From the NCBI GenBank assembly GCA_022432975.1, contig CM039512.1, forward strand, positions 42,755,124 through 42,819,123: a stretch of 64,000 nt of DNA. Direction: 5' to 3'. How positions within the stretch are numbered: the stretch's first letter is position 1; every line of letters begins with the position of its first letter. Shown in pieces: positions 56,272-64,000 of the stretch. The notes beneath the pieces are model-generated. The model searched no databases. It worked only from the letters and a program-made list of their open reading frames with translations, and had not been told where the DNA came from. This DNA comes from Begonia masoniana. Its lineage: Eukaryota; Streptophyta; Magnoliopsida; Cucurbitales; Begoniaceae. The position numbers were made by a program, and so were the translations under genes.

Positions 56272-56862
56272 AGAACGACTGGCGCTGAGGCCTGATATCA
56301 TTCGAGAGACCACAGAGAAGATCCACCAGATTCGTGAGAGGCTGAAGGTCGTGCAGAGTCATCAAAAGAGTTATGCAGACCTGAAGAGACGTGAGGTGGA
56401 GTTTGATGCTGGGGACTTTGTCTTCGTGAAGGTTCATCCTACCCGTGGTGTCAGCAGGTTTGGGGTGAAGGGAAAGTTAGCCCCGAGGTACATTGGACCG
56501 TTCCAGATTGTTGAGAGGATTGGAGTGGTGGCTTACCGGCTGGAATTACCTCCTCAGTTGGGGCATGTGCACAATGTTTTCCATATATCCCAACTGAGGA
56601 AGTACATTCCTGATCCGTCTCACAATGTTTCGTGGGAGAAGGTAACGGTCCAGGCTGACGCGACGTACGACGAGGTGCCAGAAAAGATTTTGGGACGCGA
56701 GCTTCGGCGTTTTCGTCGTCGGGAGGCTCCGTATGTTCTGGTGCAATGGAGGAACCACACAGACAAAGAAGCTACATGGGAGCTAGAGTCCGATATGGTG
56801 AATAGGTACCCTAGATTTTTCTACGATGTGTAATTGGGGCGAATTTCGGGGGCGAAATTCAT

Positions 56863-56878
56863 AAAAAGGGGGAAAAGA
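56863..56878 (+). other. Polypurine tract, gypsy-B
   Basis: AAAAAGGGGGAAAAGA immediately before the 3' LTR; the plus-strand primer for reverse transcription. Confidence 0.88.
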
Positions 56879-57473
56879 TGTAAAACCCGTCAATTTTAAT
56901 AGTTGTAAAAATTTGAATAAATTTTTCGCGAGTTTTAAGTGTAAATAATTGGGATCCATTTCGTTAATTTATGGTAGGAATTTAGACCGTGAAACCGAAC
57001 GTTCAATTAAAGGTAATCAATTGTAAAAATTTAATAAAAAGAATTAACTAAAATTTAAAATCAAAAATTAAATAAAAAGAATTAAATAGATTAAATATAA
57101 AATAAAACAATTAATAAAATAAATAAAATAAAATAATTAATAAAATAAAAGAGAAAAGTTAAAAGATAAGGTTTCAAAAGAAACCTTATCCCTGCTGCCG
57201 ACAGAACCCAAAAACCAGAAGAGAGAGAGAGAGAGAGAGAGAAAGGGGAGAAAGAGAGCCGCGCGAGGGAGAACCGCCGACGACGGAACGACCTCCGTTC
57301 GTCGAGATCTTGGTGTGAAAACGTTCGCCTCGAAGCGTAGATCAACGTTTGTGAAGGGCATTTTCGAAGGAAACGATTGGAGAGGAGTCGAGTAACGCGT
57401 TGGAAACAATTTTCGGCGAAAAAAGAGATTTTGAGGATTTTGCTGATTTGGAAGCAATTCCTGAGGAGCCACG
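56879..57473 (+). repeat. Gypsy-B 3' LTR, first 595 bp
   Basis: Matches 47548-48129 with few substitutions and an extra AAATAAAATAAAAT-type block near 57120. It is broken at GAGCCACG, where SIRE-C begins. Confidence 0.9.
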
Positions 57474-59023
57474 TGTTGACTTATAGAGTGTTTAAGTCAT
57501 AATTTGTTTTTGATTATGTACGTGTGTATTAAATATTCAATTTGATTCTGTGTACTTAATGAGTATTATAAATATGAGTTTATTTGGAAATACCATTGAA
57601 AAGGGTATTTTAGTTGTCTAATAAAATCGGCTTGAGTATACAAAGCAGAACAGAAAAATAGGGCTGTAAAACTCGGGCTTCTGCCGATGACTGTACAATG
57701 GAAGCCTCTGCCGATTGCTAAGCAGAAGAAGACGCCGTTTTGAAGTTTTCATCTGCCGATAGCATCCTTGAAGACATATGCCGATGACGTGTCAACTGCT
57801 CTTATGCCGATCGCTAAAAGACAAAGAAGCATTCCTATGCCGATCGCTACACGACAAAGTGAAGGAAGGCTTCTGCCGATGACGTGGCCGATTACACTTG
57901 AAGCTTCTGCCGATGACGTGGCAAGTTGTTCTTGCCGATTACACTTGAAGCTTCTGCCGATGACGTGGCAAGTTGTTCTTGCCGATTACACTTGAAGCTT
58001 CTGCCGATGACGTGGCAAGTTGTTCTTACCGATTACACTTGAAGCTTCTGCCGATGACGTGGCAAGTTGTTCCTGCCGATTATATGTGAAGCCTCTGTCG
58101 ATGACGTGTCAAGAACAATCATGCCGATGAAGTGGTCTGAGCATTTAGGTTGCATCTGCCGATGTCGTTCAAGTGTCTCATGCTGATCACTAGACGACAA
58201 AACTTCAAAGACTCATCTGCCGATGGCATTCAAAGAATCATCTGCCGATGGCATTCAAAGAATCATCTGCCGATGGCCCTACAAGTTGCATTTACCGATG
58301 ACGTGGCATTAATTTAAACTGTCTCTGCCGATGCATTTCCGCCAGAATTCAAAGCCAGCCGCGAAGCTACAGTGACGTCGTTTTCAAGCTTTAACTCCAG
58401 AACATTAATGGCGACGACGAACAACACTTTCAGATGCAACGGATAAATGTTTCGTACGGATGCTTCCCAACGGTAACATTTTCTCATTTGAAGATAGATG
58501 CATTCAATTCGGAGAAGAAGAATATACAGAGTATATAAGTCAAGCTCAAAACACGAAGGAAGAACTTTTGCGAATTTTCAATTGATAGCCCTAAGCTGCA
58601 AAAGTTTTCATACTCTGTAATCACTGTACATCTCTCAAAACTCGAACTTGAGACTTCTGCTGTGAGAGTGTAGTCTGTGATCTATTTCACAAATACAAAT
58701 CATTTGTAAAGGCAGTGGATTGACGCCCGGCAAGTTCAATCCAGAATTGTAAAGGCAGTTGATCGGAGCCCGGAATCCCGATCTAGTTATTCTCGTGAGG
58801 AGAAGGGTAAGGATCTTCAAGGGGTGAGCCTTGAAGCGTGGACGTAGGCAGTTTGGCCGAACCACGTAAAAAGTACTGGTGTCGAATTTCTCTCTCTCTC
58901 TCTTTACATTATTTGAATACTTGTGTTAAATTTAAGTTTTAATCAAGAAGAGAAATTAAGTCTAAATTAGTAAAATCAAAAAGTCTAATTCACCCCCCCC
59001 TCTTCGACAATTACGGTCCTACA
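57474..59023 (+). repeat. SIRE-C 5' LTR
   Basis: 1550 bp, TGTTGACTTATAG ... CGGTCCTACA. U3 is packed with CTGCCGATGACGTG motifs, including a 47-bp tandem repeat. CAGTGACGTCG lies near 58372, a TATATAA box at 58532-58538, and a CT run near 58889. R/U5 is shared with SIRE-A and SIRE-B. Confidence 0.9.
57904..58091. repeat. 4 x 47-bp tandem repeat in SIRE-C U3
   Basis: Units start CTTCTGCCGATGACGTGG at 57904, 57951, 57998 and 58045, nearly identical. Each has one TGACGTGG (bZIP/G-box-like core) and a TGCCGATTACAC half. A partial unit precedes at 57870. Confidence 0.92.
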
Positions 59024-59025
59024 AT

Positions 59026-59037
59026 TGGTATCAGAGC
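59026..59037 (+). other. Primer binding site, tRNA-Met (SIRE-C)
   Basis: TGGTATCAGAGC, two bases after the LTR. Confidence 0.92.
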
Positions 59038-59088
59038 AAGGTATTTATTGTCTAAGTTGTTTATCTAAGAGATATTGCTGTATCTGAA

Positions 59089-60681
59089 ATGGCATTCAAC
59101 ATTAACAACTCCCAAATAGAAGGTCAGGCAACAAATAGACCTCCATTCTTTGATGGTAGTGACTATGTCTATTGGAAGTCTAGAATGAAAATATTCATTC
59201 AAGCCATAGACTACGAGACCTGGTGTATTATAGAAAATGGTCCTTTTAAGGCCATGAAAACTGTTGAAGGGAAAAGTATCCCTAAGGTCTCCTCTGAGTT
59301 AACTGAGTCCGATAAGAGAAATCTAAGCCTTAATGCTAAGGCTGTAAACACCCTGTACTGTGCTCTTAATAGAGATGAATTTAATAGAGTGCAAGGGTGT
59401 GAGAGTGCCCAAGAGATTTGGCATCTTTTAGAGGTTACACACGAGGGCACGAATCAAGTAAAAGAGAGCAAATTAAATATGTTAGTACACGAGTATGAAC
59501 TTTTTATCATGATAAAGGATGAGACTATTTCATCTATGTTTACTCGGTTCACTAACATTACTAATGGTTTAAAAGCTCTCGGTAAGACTTACACAGGTGA
59601 AGAACAGGTAAGAAAAATTCTAAGATGCCTACCCAGAGCCTGGCAACCAAAGGTGACAGCCATTCAAGAAGCTCGGGATCTTAAGGTTCTCAAGCTCGAG
59701 GAACTCATTGGATCTCTCATGACGCATGAGATCACAATGAGGGAAAATGAAAAGGAGGACCTCAAAGAGAAAGAGGTCTCTAAGAGAAAGGACATTGCCA
59801 TGAAGGCCTCCTCTGCCTCCTCCAGTAAACATGAAGAATCTGATGAGGAAGATGTAGATGAAGGTGATGAGGATATAGCTCTCATCACTAGGAGGTTCAG
59901 CAAATTCCTCCAAAGGAAGAGAATGCAGGGAAGAAGATTTCCAAAGGGTGAAAAACCCCAAAAAGAGAAGGAAATCACCTGCTTTGGTTGCGGCAAGCCT
60001 GGCCATATGAAGGCAGATTGCCCTCAGGCGAAGAAATTTCCCAAAAAGCTCAAGAAGAAGGCCATGAAGGCTACTTGGGATGAATGTGAAAGTGACACTT
60101 CTTCTTCAGAAGATGAGGAAGTTGCTAACCTCTGTTTTATGGCTCACGAAGATAAGGTTAGTTCTATATCTCCTTGTACCTTAAGTGACAGTGAAATTGA
60201 TGACGATGATGGAGATATAGTAGATGCTTTTAATGATCTAGTAAAACAATTCAGCATGTTAAAAACTAAGTACAATGCATTGAAAAAGGAAAATGCAAGA
60301 TTAATTGAGAAGCAAGAAAATGAAAACAATCAGCTTGAAAAGGAAGTGTATGAACTGAAAAAGAAAAATGAATTTTTAGACTATTTTGTTAAGAAATTGA
60401 CTCTTAGTAGTAATAAACTGAACATGTTGATAAATGATCAAAGAATGACCTTTGATAGAGCAGGCATTGGATATACTGGTGATAACAAAAAGAGAGAATA
60501 TAAGACTTTTTTTGTTAAATCTGTTGTTTGCCATGCATGCAATGAGGCAGGACATAAATCATATGTATGTCCACTCAAAACAGGAAAAAGTAGGCCTGAT
60601 TGTAGACTTCAATGGGTTCCCAAGGGAACCAGACCTAACTCTAGGACCCAAAAAGTTTGGGTACCAAAGAAGACAACTTGA
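59089..60681 (+). CDS. gag: SIRE-C Gag
   Basis: 530 codons, intact. Start MAFNINNSQIEGQ, 51 bp after the primer site and conserved in SIRE-B. A copia-type capsid region (residues about 20-215: FFDGSDYVYWKSRM, CESAQEIWHLL, THEGTNQVKESK, FTNITNGLKALG), a Lys/Glu-rich segment, zinc knuckle 1 (CFGCGKPGHMKADC, 298-311), an acidic Ser/Asp stretch, a predicted coiled coil (about 385-450) and zinc knuckle 2 (CHACNEAGHKSYVC, about 481-494). Gag packages the RNA in cytoplasmic particles. It ends at TGA 60679-60681, in the same frame as pol. Confidence 0.93.
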   Translation: MAFNINNSQIEGQATNRPPFFDGSDYVYWKSRMKIFIQAIDYETWCIIENGPFKAMKTVEGKSIPKVSSELTESDKRNLSLNAKAVNTLYCALNRDEFNRVQGCESAQEIWHLLEVTHEGTNQVKESKLNMLVHEYELFIMIKDETISSMFTRFTNITNGLKALGKTYTGEEQVRKILRCLPRAWQPKVTAIQEARDLKVLKLEELIGSLMTHEITMRENEKEDLKEKEVSKRKDIAMKASSASSSKHEESDEEDVDEGDEDIALITRRFSKFLQRKRMQGRRFPKGEKPQKEKEITCFGCGKPGHMKADCPQAKKFPKKLKKKAMKATWDECESDTSSSEDEEVANLCFMAHEDKVSSISPCTLSDSEIDDDDGDIVDAFNDLVKQFSMLKTKYNALKKENARLIEKQENENNQLEKEVYELKKKNEFLDYFVKKLTLSSNKLNMLINDQRMTFDRAGIGYTGDNKKREYKTFFVKSVVCHACNEAGHKSYVCPLKTGKSRPDCRLQWVPKGTRPNSRTQKVWVPKKTT

Positions 60682-63600
60682 TCTCCTGTTTTGCAGGTTG
60701 ACAGCTCTCCTGAAAGAAATCAGTGGTACCTCGACAGTGGATATTCGAGGCATATGACAGGAGACTCAACCATGTTTGCTGTTGTCAACAAAAAGAAAGG
60801 AAATGTTACTTTTGGTGGAAACCAAAAGGGCAAAATTGTTGGCATCGGCAATATAGGTAACAGTGTTAATCTTATTATTGAAAATGTGCTGTTAGTTGAA
60901 GGATTAAAGTATAATCTGCTTAGTATTAGTCAATTATGCGATAAAGGATATGAAGTGATTTTTAAATCTAACTCCTGCATAATTAAAGATGCATCTAATG
61001 ATAAAACTCTGTTCACTGGTTATAGAAAAGAAAATATCTATGTTATTGATATGGATGTTGTTGAGCATGTTAATGAGAAATGCCTTGCTGTTAATTCTTC
61101 TCATGATGCTTGGATTTGGCATAGAAGATTAGGACACGTAGGAATGGATACCTTAGCTAAGATTACTAAGGATGACTTAGTTAGAGGGATTCCTAAGATA
61201 TCCTTTGAAAAGGATAAAGTCTGTGAGGCTTGTCAAATGGGCAAGCAGATCAAATCTTCTTTTAAATCTAAGAGTGAGATATCTACCTCTAAGCCTCTCC
61301 AACTCCTTCACATGGACCTCTTCGGTCCTTCTAATATAGCAAGCTTAGGAGGCAAATTCTATGCTTTTGTCATCGTAGATGATTTCTCTAGATTCACCTG
61401 GGTTCATTTTCTAAAGTCTAAGGATGAGACTTTTGAAATCTTTTCTAGTTTTAGGAAAAGAGTTCAGAATGAAAAGGAGCTCACCATAATTGCTATTCGT
61501 AGTGATCATGGTGGAGAATTTGAAAATGATAGATTCGAACTCTTGTGTCTCAAACATGGGATTGAACACAACTTCTCTTCTCCTAGAACCCCTCAGCAAA
61601 ATGGTGTTGTTGAGAGGAAAAATAGGTCTCTCCAAGAGCTTGCTCGGACTATGCTGAATGAAAATTCCCTTCCAAAATATTTCTGGGCAGAAGCTGTTTC
61701 AACAGCTTGTTATGTGCTTAATCGGGTCTCAATAAGACCTATCCTAGAGAAAACTCCATATGAGCTCTGGAGTGGAAAAACCCCTTCTGTCAAATACTTT
61801 AGAGCGTTTGGCAGTAAATGCTTCATTCTAAATACCAAAGATAACTTAGGAAAATTCGATTCTAAATCAGATATTGGAATTTTTCTTGGTTATTCTCTGT
61901 CAAGTAAAGCATATAGAGTCTTCAATAGGAGAACTCTTGTTGTTGAAGAATCTGTTCATGTCAATTTTGATGAGACCCCTCAACCCACAATCAATGTGGA
62001 TGAGGATGATGTTTTGGACAATCAACTCGATTCTCTTTCTGTGGAAAAATCTAATGATCCTTTTCAAATTGTAAAGTCTTTAGAACCATCTTCTACTTCT
62101 TTGGACATCATTCCTGTTAAAGATGAATCTGCAGATCTTCCTAGAGATTGGAAATATATTAGAAGTCATCCAATAGAGGAAATTTTAGGTGATCCTTCTT
62201 TAGGAGTTAAGACTAGATCCTCTCTTAGGAATCTCTGTGCCAATGTGGCATTTATCTCTCAAATAGAACCTAAGAAGTTTGAAGAGGCCGAGAGTGATGA
62301 AAATTGGATTATGGCCATGCAAGAAGAGTTAAATCAGTTTGAAAGGAGCATGGTATGGGAACTTGTTCCGAGGCCTAAGGATCATCCAATTATTGGAACA
62401 AAATGGGTTTATAAGAATAAATTGGATGAAAATGGGATAGTTGTTAGAAATAAAGCTAGACTTGTAGCTAAGGGATACTCTCAAGAAGAGGGAATTGATT
62501 TTGAAGAATCCTTTGCCCCTGTAGCTAGATTAGAGTCAATTAGAATGCTTCTAGCTTTTGCTTGCTACAAAAACTTCACACTCTTCCAAATGGATGTAAA
62601 GAGTGCTTTTTTAAATGGTTATATAACAGAAGAAGTTTATGTAGAACAACCTTTAGGTTTTGAAGCCTTTGATAAACCCGACCATGTCTTCAAACTTAGG
62701 AAAGCTCTCTATGGACTTAAGCAGGCTCCTAGAGCTTGGTATGACAGATTGAAGAATTTCCTTGAGGAAAGGAATTTCAAAAAGGGTAACTCCGATTCAA
62801 CTCTGTTTACCATGCAAAAGGAGAAGGACATTTTGTTGGTTCAAATTTATGTCGATGACATTATCTTTGGCTCAACTAATGTCAAATTGTGTAATGAGTT
62901 TTCATCCCTCATGCAAAGTGAATTCGAGATGAGTATGATGGGGGAGTTAAAGTTTTTCTTAGGATTCCAGATTAGTCAATCTCTTGATGGAATTTTCTTC
63001 TGCCAAGAAAAGTATATTAAGGAACTCCTTAAGAAATTTGGTTTAGAATCTGTCAAGTCTTCCAAGACTCCCATGAGTACCACAACTAAGCTGGATAAAG
63101 ATGAAAAAGGAATAAATGTTGATATTAAGAAATATCGTGGTATGATTGGTTCTCTGCTATATCTGACTGCAAGTAGGCCGGATATACTCTTTAGTGTTTG
63201 TCTTTGTGCTAGATTTCAGGCTGCCCCTAAGGAGTCTCATCTCTCTGCTGTCAAAAGAATTTTCAAATATTTAAGTGGGACTCTTGACTTAGGATTATGG
63301 TATCCTAAAGGCACTTCTTTTGATCTGATTGGCTATTCAGATTCTGACTATGCTGGTAGTCTTATTGATAGAAAAAGCACTAGTGGCACTTGTCAGTTCC
63401 TAGGAGAATCTCTAGTGTCTTGGTATTCGAAGAAACAGAATTCTGTTGCATTGTCAACTGCTGAGAGTGAATATATTGCTGCCGGTAGTTGTTGTGCACA
63501 AATGCTTTGGATGAAACAGACTTTGGAAGATTACAATCTGTTTTATGATAGGATTCCTATTCGGTGTGATAACACCAGTGCCATTAACATTTCTAAAAAT

Positions 63601-63798
63601 CCTATTCAACACTCTAGAACAAAGCACATAGATGTCAGATATCACTTCATCCGAGATCATGTTCAAAGAGGTGATATTTCTTTAGAATTCGTTAACTCTG
63701 TAGATCAACTTGCTGACATCTTTACCAAGCCTTTAGATGAAAAGACTTTCAATAATATTAGGATAAGGCTAGGTCTCATTCGGGTTGAGAAAAACTAA
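60682..63798 (+). CDS. pol: SIRE-C Pol (protease, integrase, RT, RNase H)
   Basis: Open from the codon after the gag UGA to 63798, in the gag frame; the first ATG is at 60691. Numbered from it: protease WYLDSG (Asp 15; the usual Cys of DSGCSRH is Tyr), finger [10 protein letters not shown] ... CEACQMGK (about 145-187), integrase D209, D272 and E308 ([24 protein letters not shown]) with exact DD35E spacing, RT with YVDD at 720-723, RNase [10 protein letters not shown] (about 884), then the STAESEYIA block and [14 protein letters not shown]. All catalytic residues are present. Expression probably needs UGA readthrough or splicing past the gag stop, since no separate start lies in a good context. 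Confidence 0.93.
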   Translation, partial: SPVLQVDSSPERNQWYLDSGYSRHMTGDSTMFAVVNKKKGNVTFGGNQKGKIVGIGNIGNSVNLIIENVLLVEGLKYNLLSISQLCDKGYEVIFKSNSCIIKDASNDKTLFTGYRKENIYVIDMDVVEHVNEKCLAVNSSHDAWIWHRRLGHVGMDTLAKITKDDLVRGIPKISFEKDKVCEACQMGKQIKSSFKSKSEISTSKPLQLLHMDLFGPSNIASLGGKFYAFVIVDDFSRFTWVHFLKSKDETFEIFSSFRKRVQNEKELTIIAIRSDHGGEFENDRFELLCLKHGIEHNFSSPRTPQQNGVVERKNRSLQELARTMLNENSLPKYFWAEAVSTACYVLNRVSIRPILEKTPYELWSGKTPSVKYFRAFGSKCFILNTKDNLGKFDSKSDIGIFLGYSLSSKAYRVFNRRTLVVEESVHVNFDETPQPTINVDEDDVLDNQLDSLSVEKSNDPFQIVKSLEPSSTSLDIIPVKDESADLPRDWKYIRSHPIEEILGDPSLGVKTRSSLRNLCANVAFISQIEPKKFEEAESDENWIMAMQEELNQFERSMVWELVPRPKDHPIIGTKWVYKNKLDENGIVVRNKARLVAKGYSQEEGIDFEESFAPVARLESIRMLLAFACYKNFTLFQMDVKSAFLNGYITEEVYVEQPLGFEAFDKPDHVFKLRKALYGLKQAPRAWYDRLKNFLEERNFKKGNSDSTLFTMQKEKDILLVQIYVDDIIFGSTNVKLCNEFSSLMQSEFEMSMMGELKFFLGFQISQSLDGIFFCQEKYIKELLKKFGLESVKSSKTPMSTTTKLDKDEKGINVDIKKYRGMIGSLLYLTASRPDILFSVCLCARFQAAPKESHLSAVKRIFKYLSGTLDLGLWYPKGTSFDLIGYSDSDYAGSLIDRKSTSGTCQFLGESLVSWYSKKQNSVALSTAESEYIAAGSCCAQMLWMKQTLEDYNLFYDRIPIRCDNTSAINISKNPIQHSRTKHIDVRYHFIRDHVQRGDISLEFVNSVDQLADIFTKPLDEKTFNNIRIRLGLIRVEKN

Positions 63799-64000
63799 GA
63801 TTATTTCTTTGTCGAAAAATTTCTAAGTATTGGAGTGTTTTTCTCTTCTGTGTTGGCATCGGCAGATGCTATGTTTTTCAATAGGCATCGGAAGATGCAT
63901 ATCTATAGGAAGGCATCGGAAGATGTTTTTCTTATTTCTGCCGACACGTGTAATCCATCGGAAAATTATATTTTTCTTAATCTGCCGACACGTATGTCTT
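63799..64000 (+). promoter_or_regulatory. SIRE-C spacer after pol with CATCGG(C/A)AGATGC motifs
   Basis: GGCATCGGCAGATGC, GGCATCGGAAGATGC (twice) and CTGCCGACACGTGTAA occur in the same order as after pol in SIRE-A (14363-14525). An accessory ORF probably follows beyond the edge. Confidence 0.6.

Larger units (their letters stand above)
49634..56833 (+). pseudogene. gag-pol: Gypsy-B gag-pol (frameshift plus LTR insertion in integrase)
   Basis: An open frame from [14 protein letters not shown] (49634) to 53599: capsid-type gag (residues about 60-225, [22 protein letters not shown]), a Ser/Gln-rich linker, a zinc knuckle with its second Cys replaced ([14 protein letters not shown], about 280), protease [10 protein letters not shown] (Asp about 451), [11 protein letters not shown] (about 787), RNase [11 protein letters not shown] (about 934), integrase finger and core ([18 protein letters not shown]). 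A one-base deletion near 53572 breaks QTDGQSERT; the other frame continues to AEKEE, is cut by the solo LTR (53774-56271), then resumes RLALRPDIIRETTEK to a chromodomain-like tail (LVQWRNHTDKEATWELE) ending at 56833. One polyprotein, no gag/pol stop. Confidence 0.92.
47548..57473 (+). mobile_element. Gypsy-B, Tekay/chromovirus-like element with nested insertions
   Basis: 5' LTR (47548-49483), Met-tRNA primer site (49493-49504), gag-pol, polypurine tract (56863-56878) and the start of the 3' LTR (56879-57473). A foreign solo LTR (53774-56271) interrupts integrase and SIRE-C interrupts the 3' LTR. The overlapping LTR parts are nearly identical (a few substitutions and one AT-rich indel), so insertion is recent. 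GTCGT (47543-47547) is the probable target duplication; its partner is off window. Confidence 0.9.
57474..64000 (+). mobile_element. Sirevirus SIRE-C, intact coding region, runs off window
   Basis: 5' LTR 57474-59023, primer site, intact gag and pol, then the spacer that in SIRE-A precedes the accessory ORF. It is inserted in the gypsy-B 3' LTR; CCACG (57469-57473) is the probable target duplication. It is the youngest layer of the nest on the right and the only autonomous-looking element here. The accessory ORF and 3' LTR are beyond the edge. Confidence 0.93.

Noticed and set aside
57904..58091. CRISPR-like array
   Set aside because: Units are contiguous tandem repeats without spacers, inside a plant LTR.
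1..64000. tRNA genes
   Set aside because: The tRNA-like strings found (TGGTATCAGAGC, TCCCCGGCAACGGCGCCA) are primer binding sites next to LTRs; no cloverleaf was recognised by eye.

Overview
This window is repeat-dense nuclear DNA of a flowering plant, probably a eudicot. I see no convincing single-copy host gene. Nearly everything is nested transposable elements of plant-specific lineages: Athila and Tekay-like Ty3/gypsy, Sirevirus (SIRE/Maximus) and another Ty1/copia lineage, Cassandra elements with 5S rRNA-derived LTRs, a hAT and a MuDR-type MULE. Two 100-base N runs (10336-10435, 45057-45156) mark assembly gaps. The sequence does not let me name the species.

Left part (1-10586), mostly minus strand. 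A decayed hAT transposase (9435 to about 8505) abuts a copia remnant (copia-1). Copia-1 was hit twice: by an Athila element whose 5' LTR ends at 6300 (its 3' end lies off the left edge), and by a Cassandra solo LTR (7902-8278) with a perfect GTAGA duplication. Upstream of the hAT are GA-rich repeats with four hairpins, an A-run, gap 1 and an unrecognised open stretch.

Region 10587-25056. A 5'-truncated Sirevirus (SIRE-A) keeps RT/RNase H fragments split by a 2.6-kb Tekay-type solo LTR (11048-13660, TSD GGTTC), an intact 726-codon accessory ORF and its 3' LTR. After it come a gypsy LTR fragment, a second copia remnant (copia-2), an unassigned stretch rich in TGACGTCA motifs, and a tandem three-LTR Cassandra (23761-25051, TSD GAATT).

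Region 25057-39275. A MuDR-like transposase pseudogene is split by a 10.2-kb palindromic Tekay-type element (25968-36170): two copies of the RNase H-integrase-LTR end lie head to head, so both outer termini are U5 ends. They are flanked by a near-perfect 5-bp duplication, and the MULE frame resumes on the far side. A small two-exon gene for a GRF-like zinc-finger, coiled-coil, tail-anchor protein converges on the transposase.

Region 39276-64000. A second Cassandra array begins with an inverted U5 tip. It is followed by a decayed Sirevirus (SIRE-B) that runs into gap 2, about 2.4 kb of AT-rich DNA, and a gypsy element with a 5' LTR and part of the 3' LTR (gypsy-B). Gypsy-B is broken by a 2.5-kb solo LTR (TSD AGAAC) and, in its 3' LTR, by Sirevirus SIRE-C. 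SIRE-C has intact gag and pol frames separated by one in-frame UGA, and it continues past the right edge. The genes act as separate selfish units: gag packages, protease matures, RT/RNase H copies and integrase inserts. Solo LTRs and truncations show ongoing removal.
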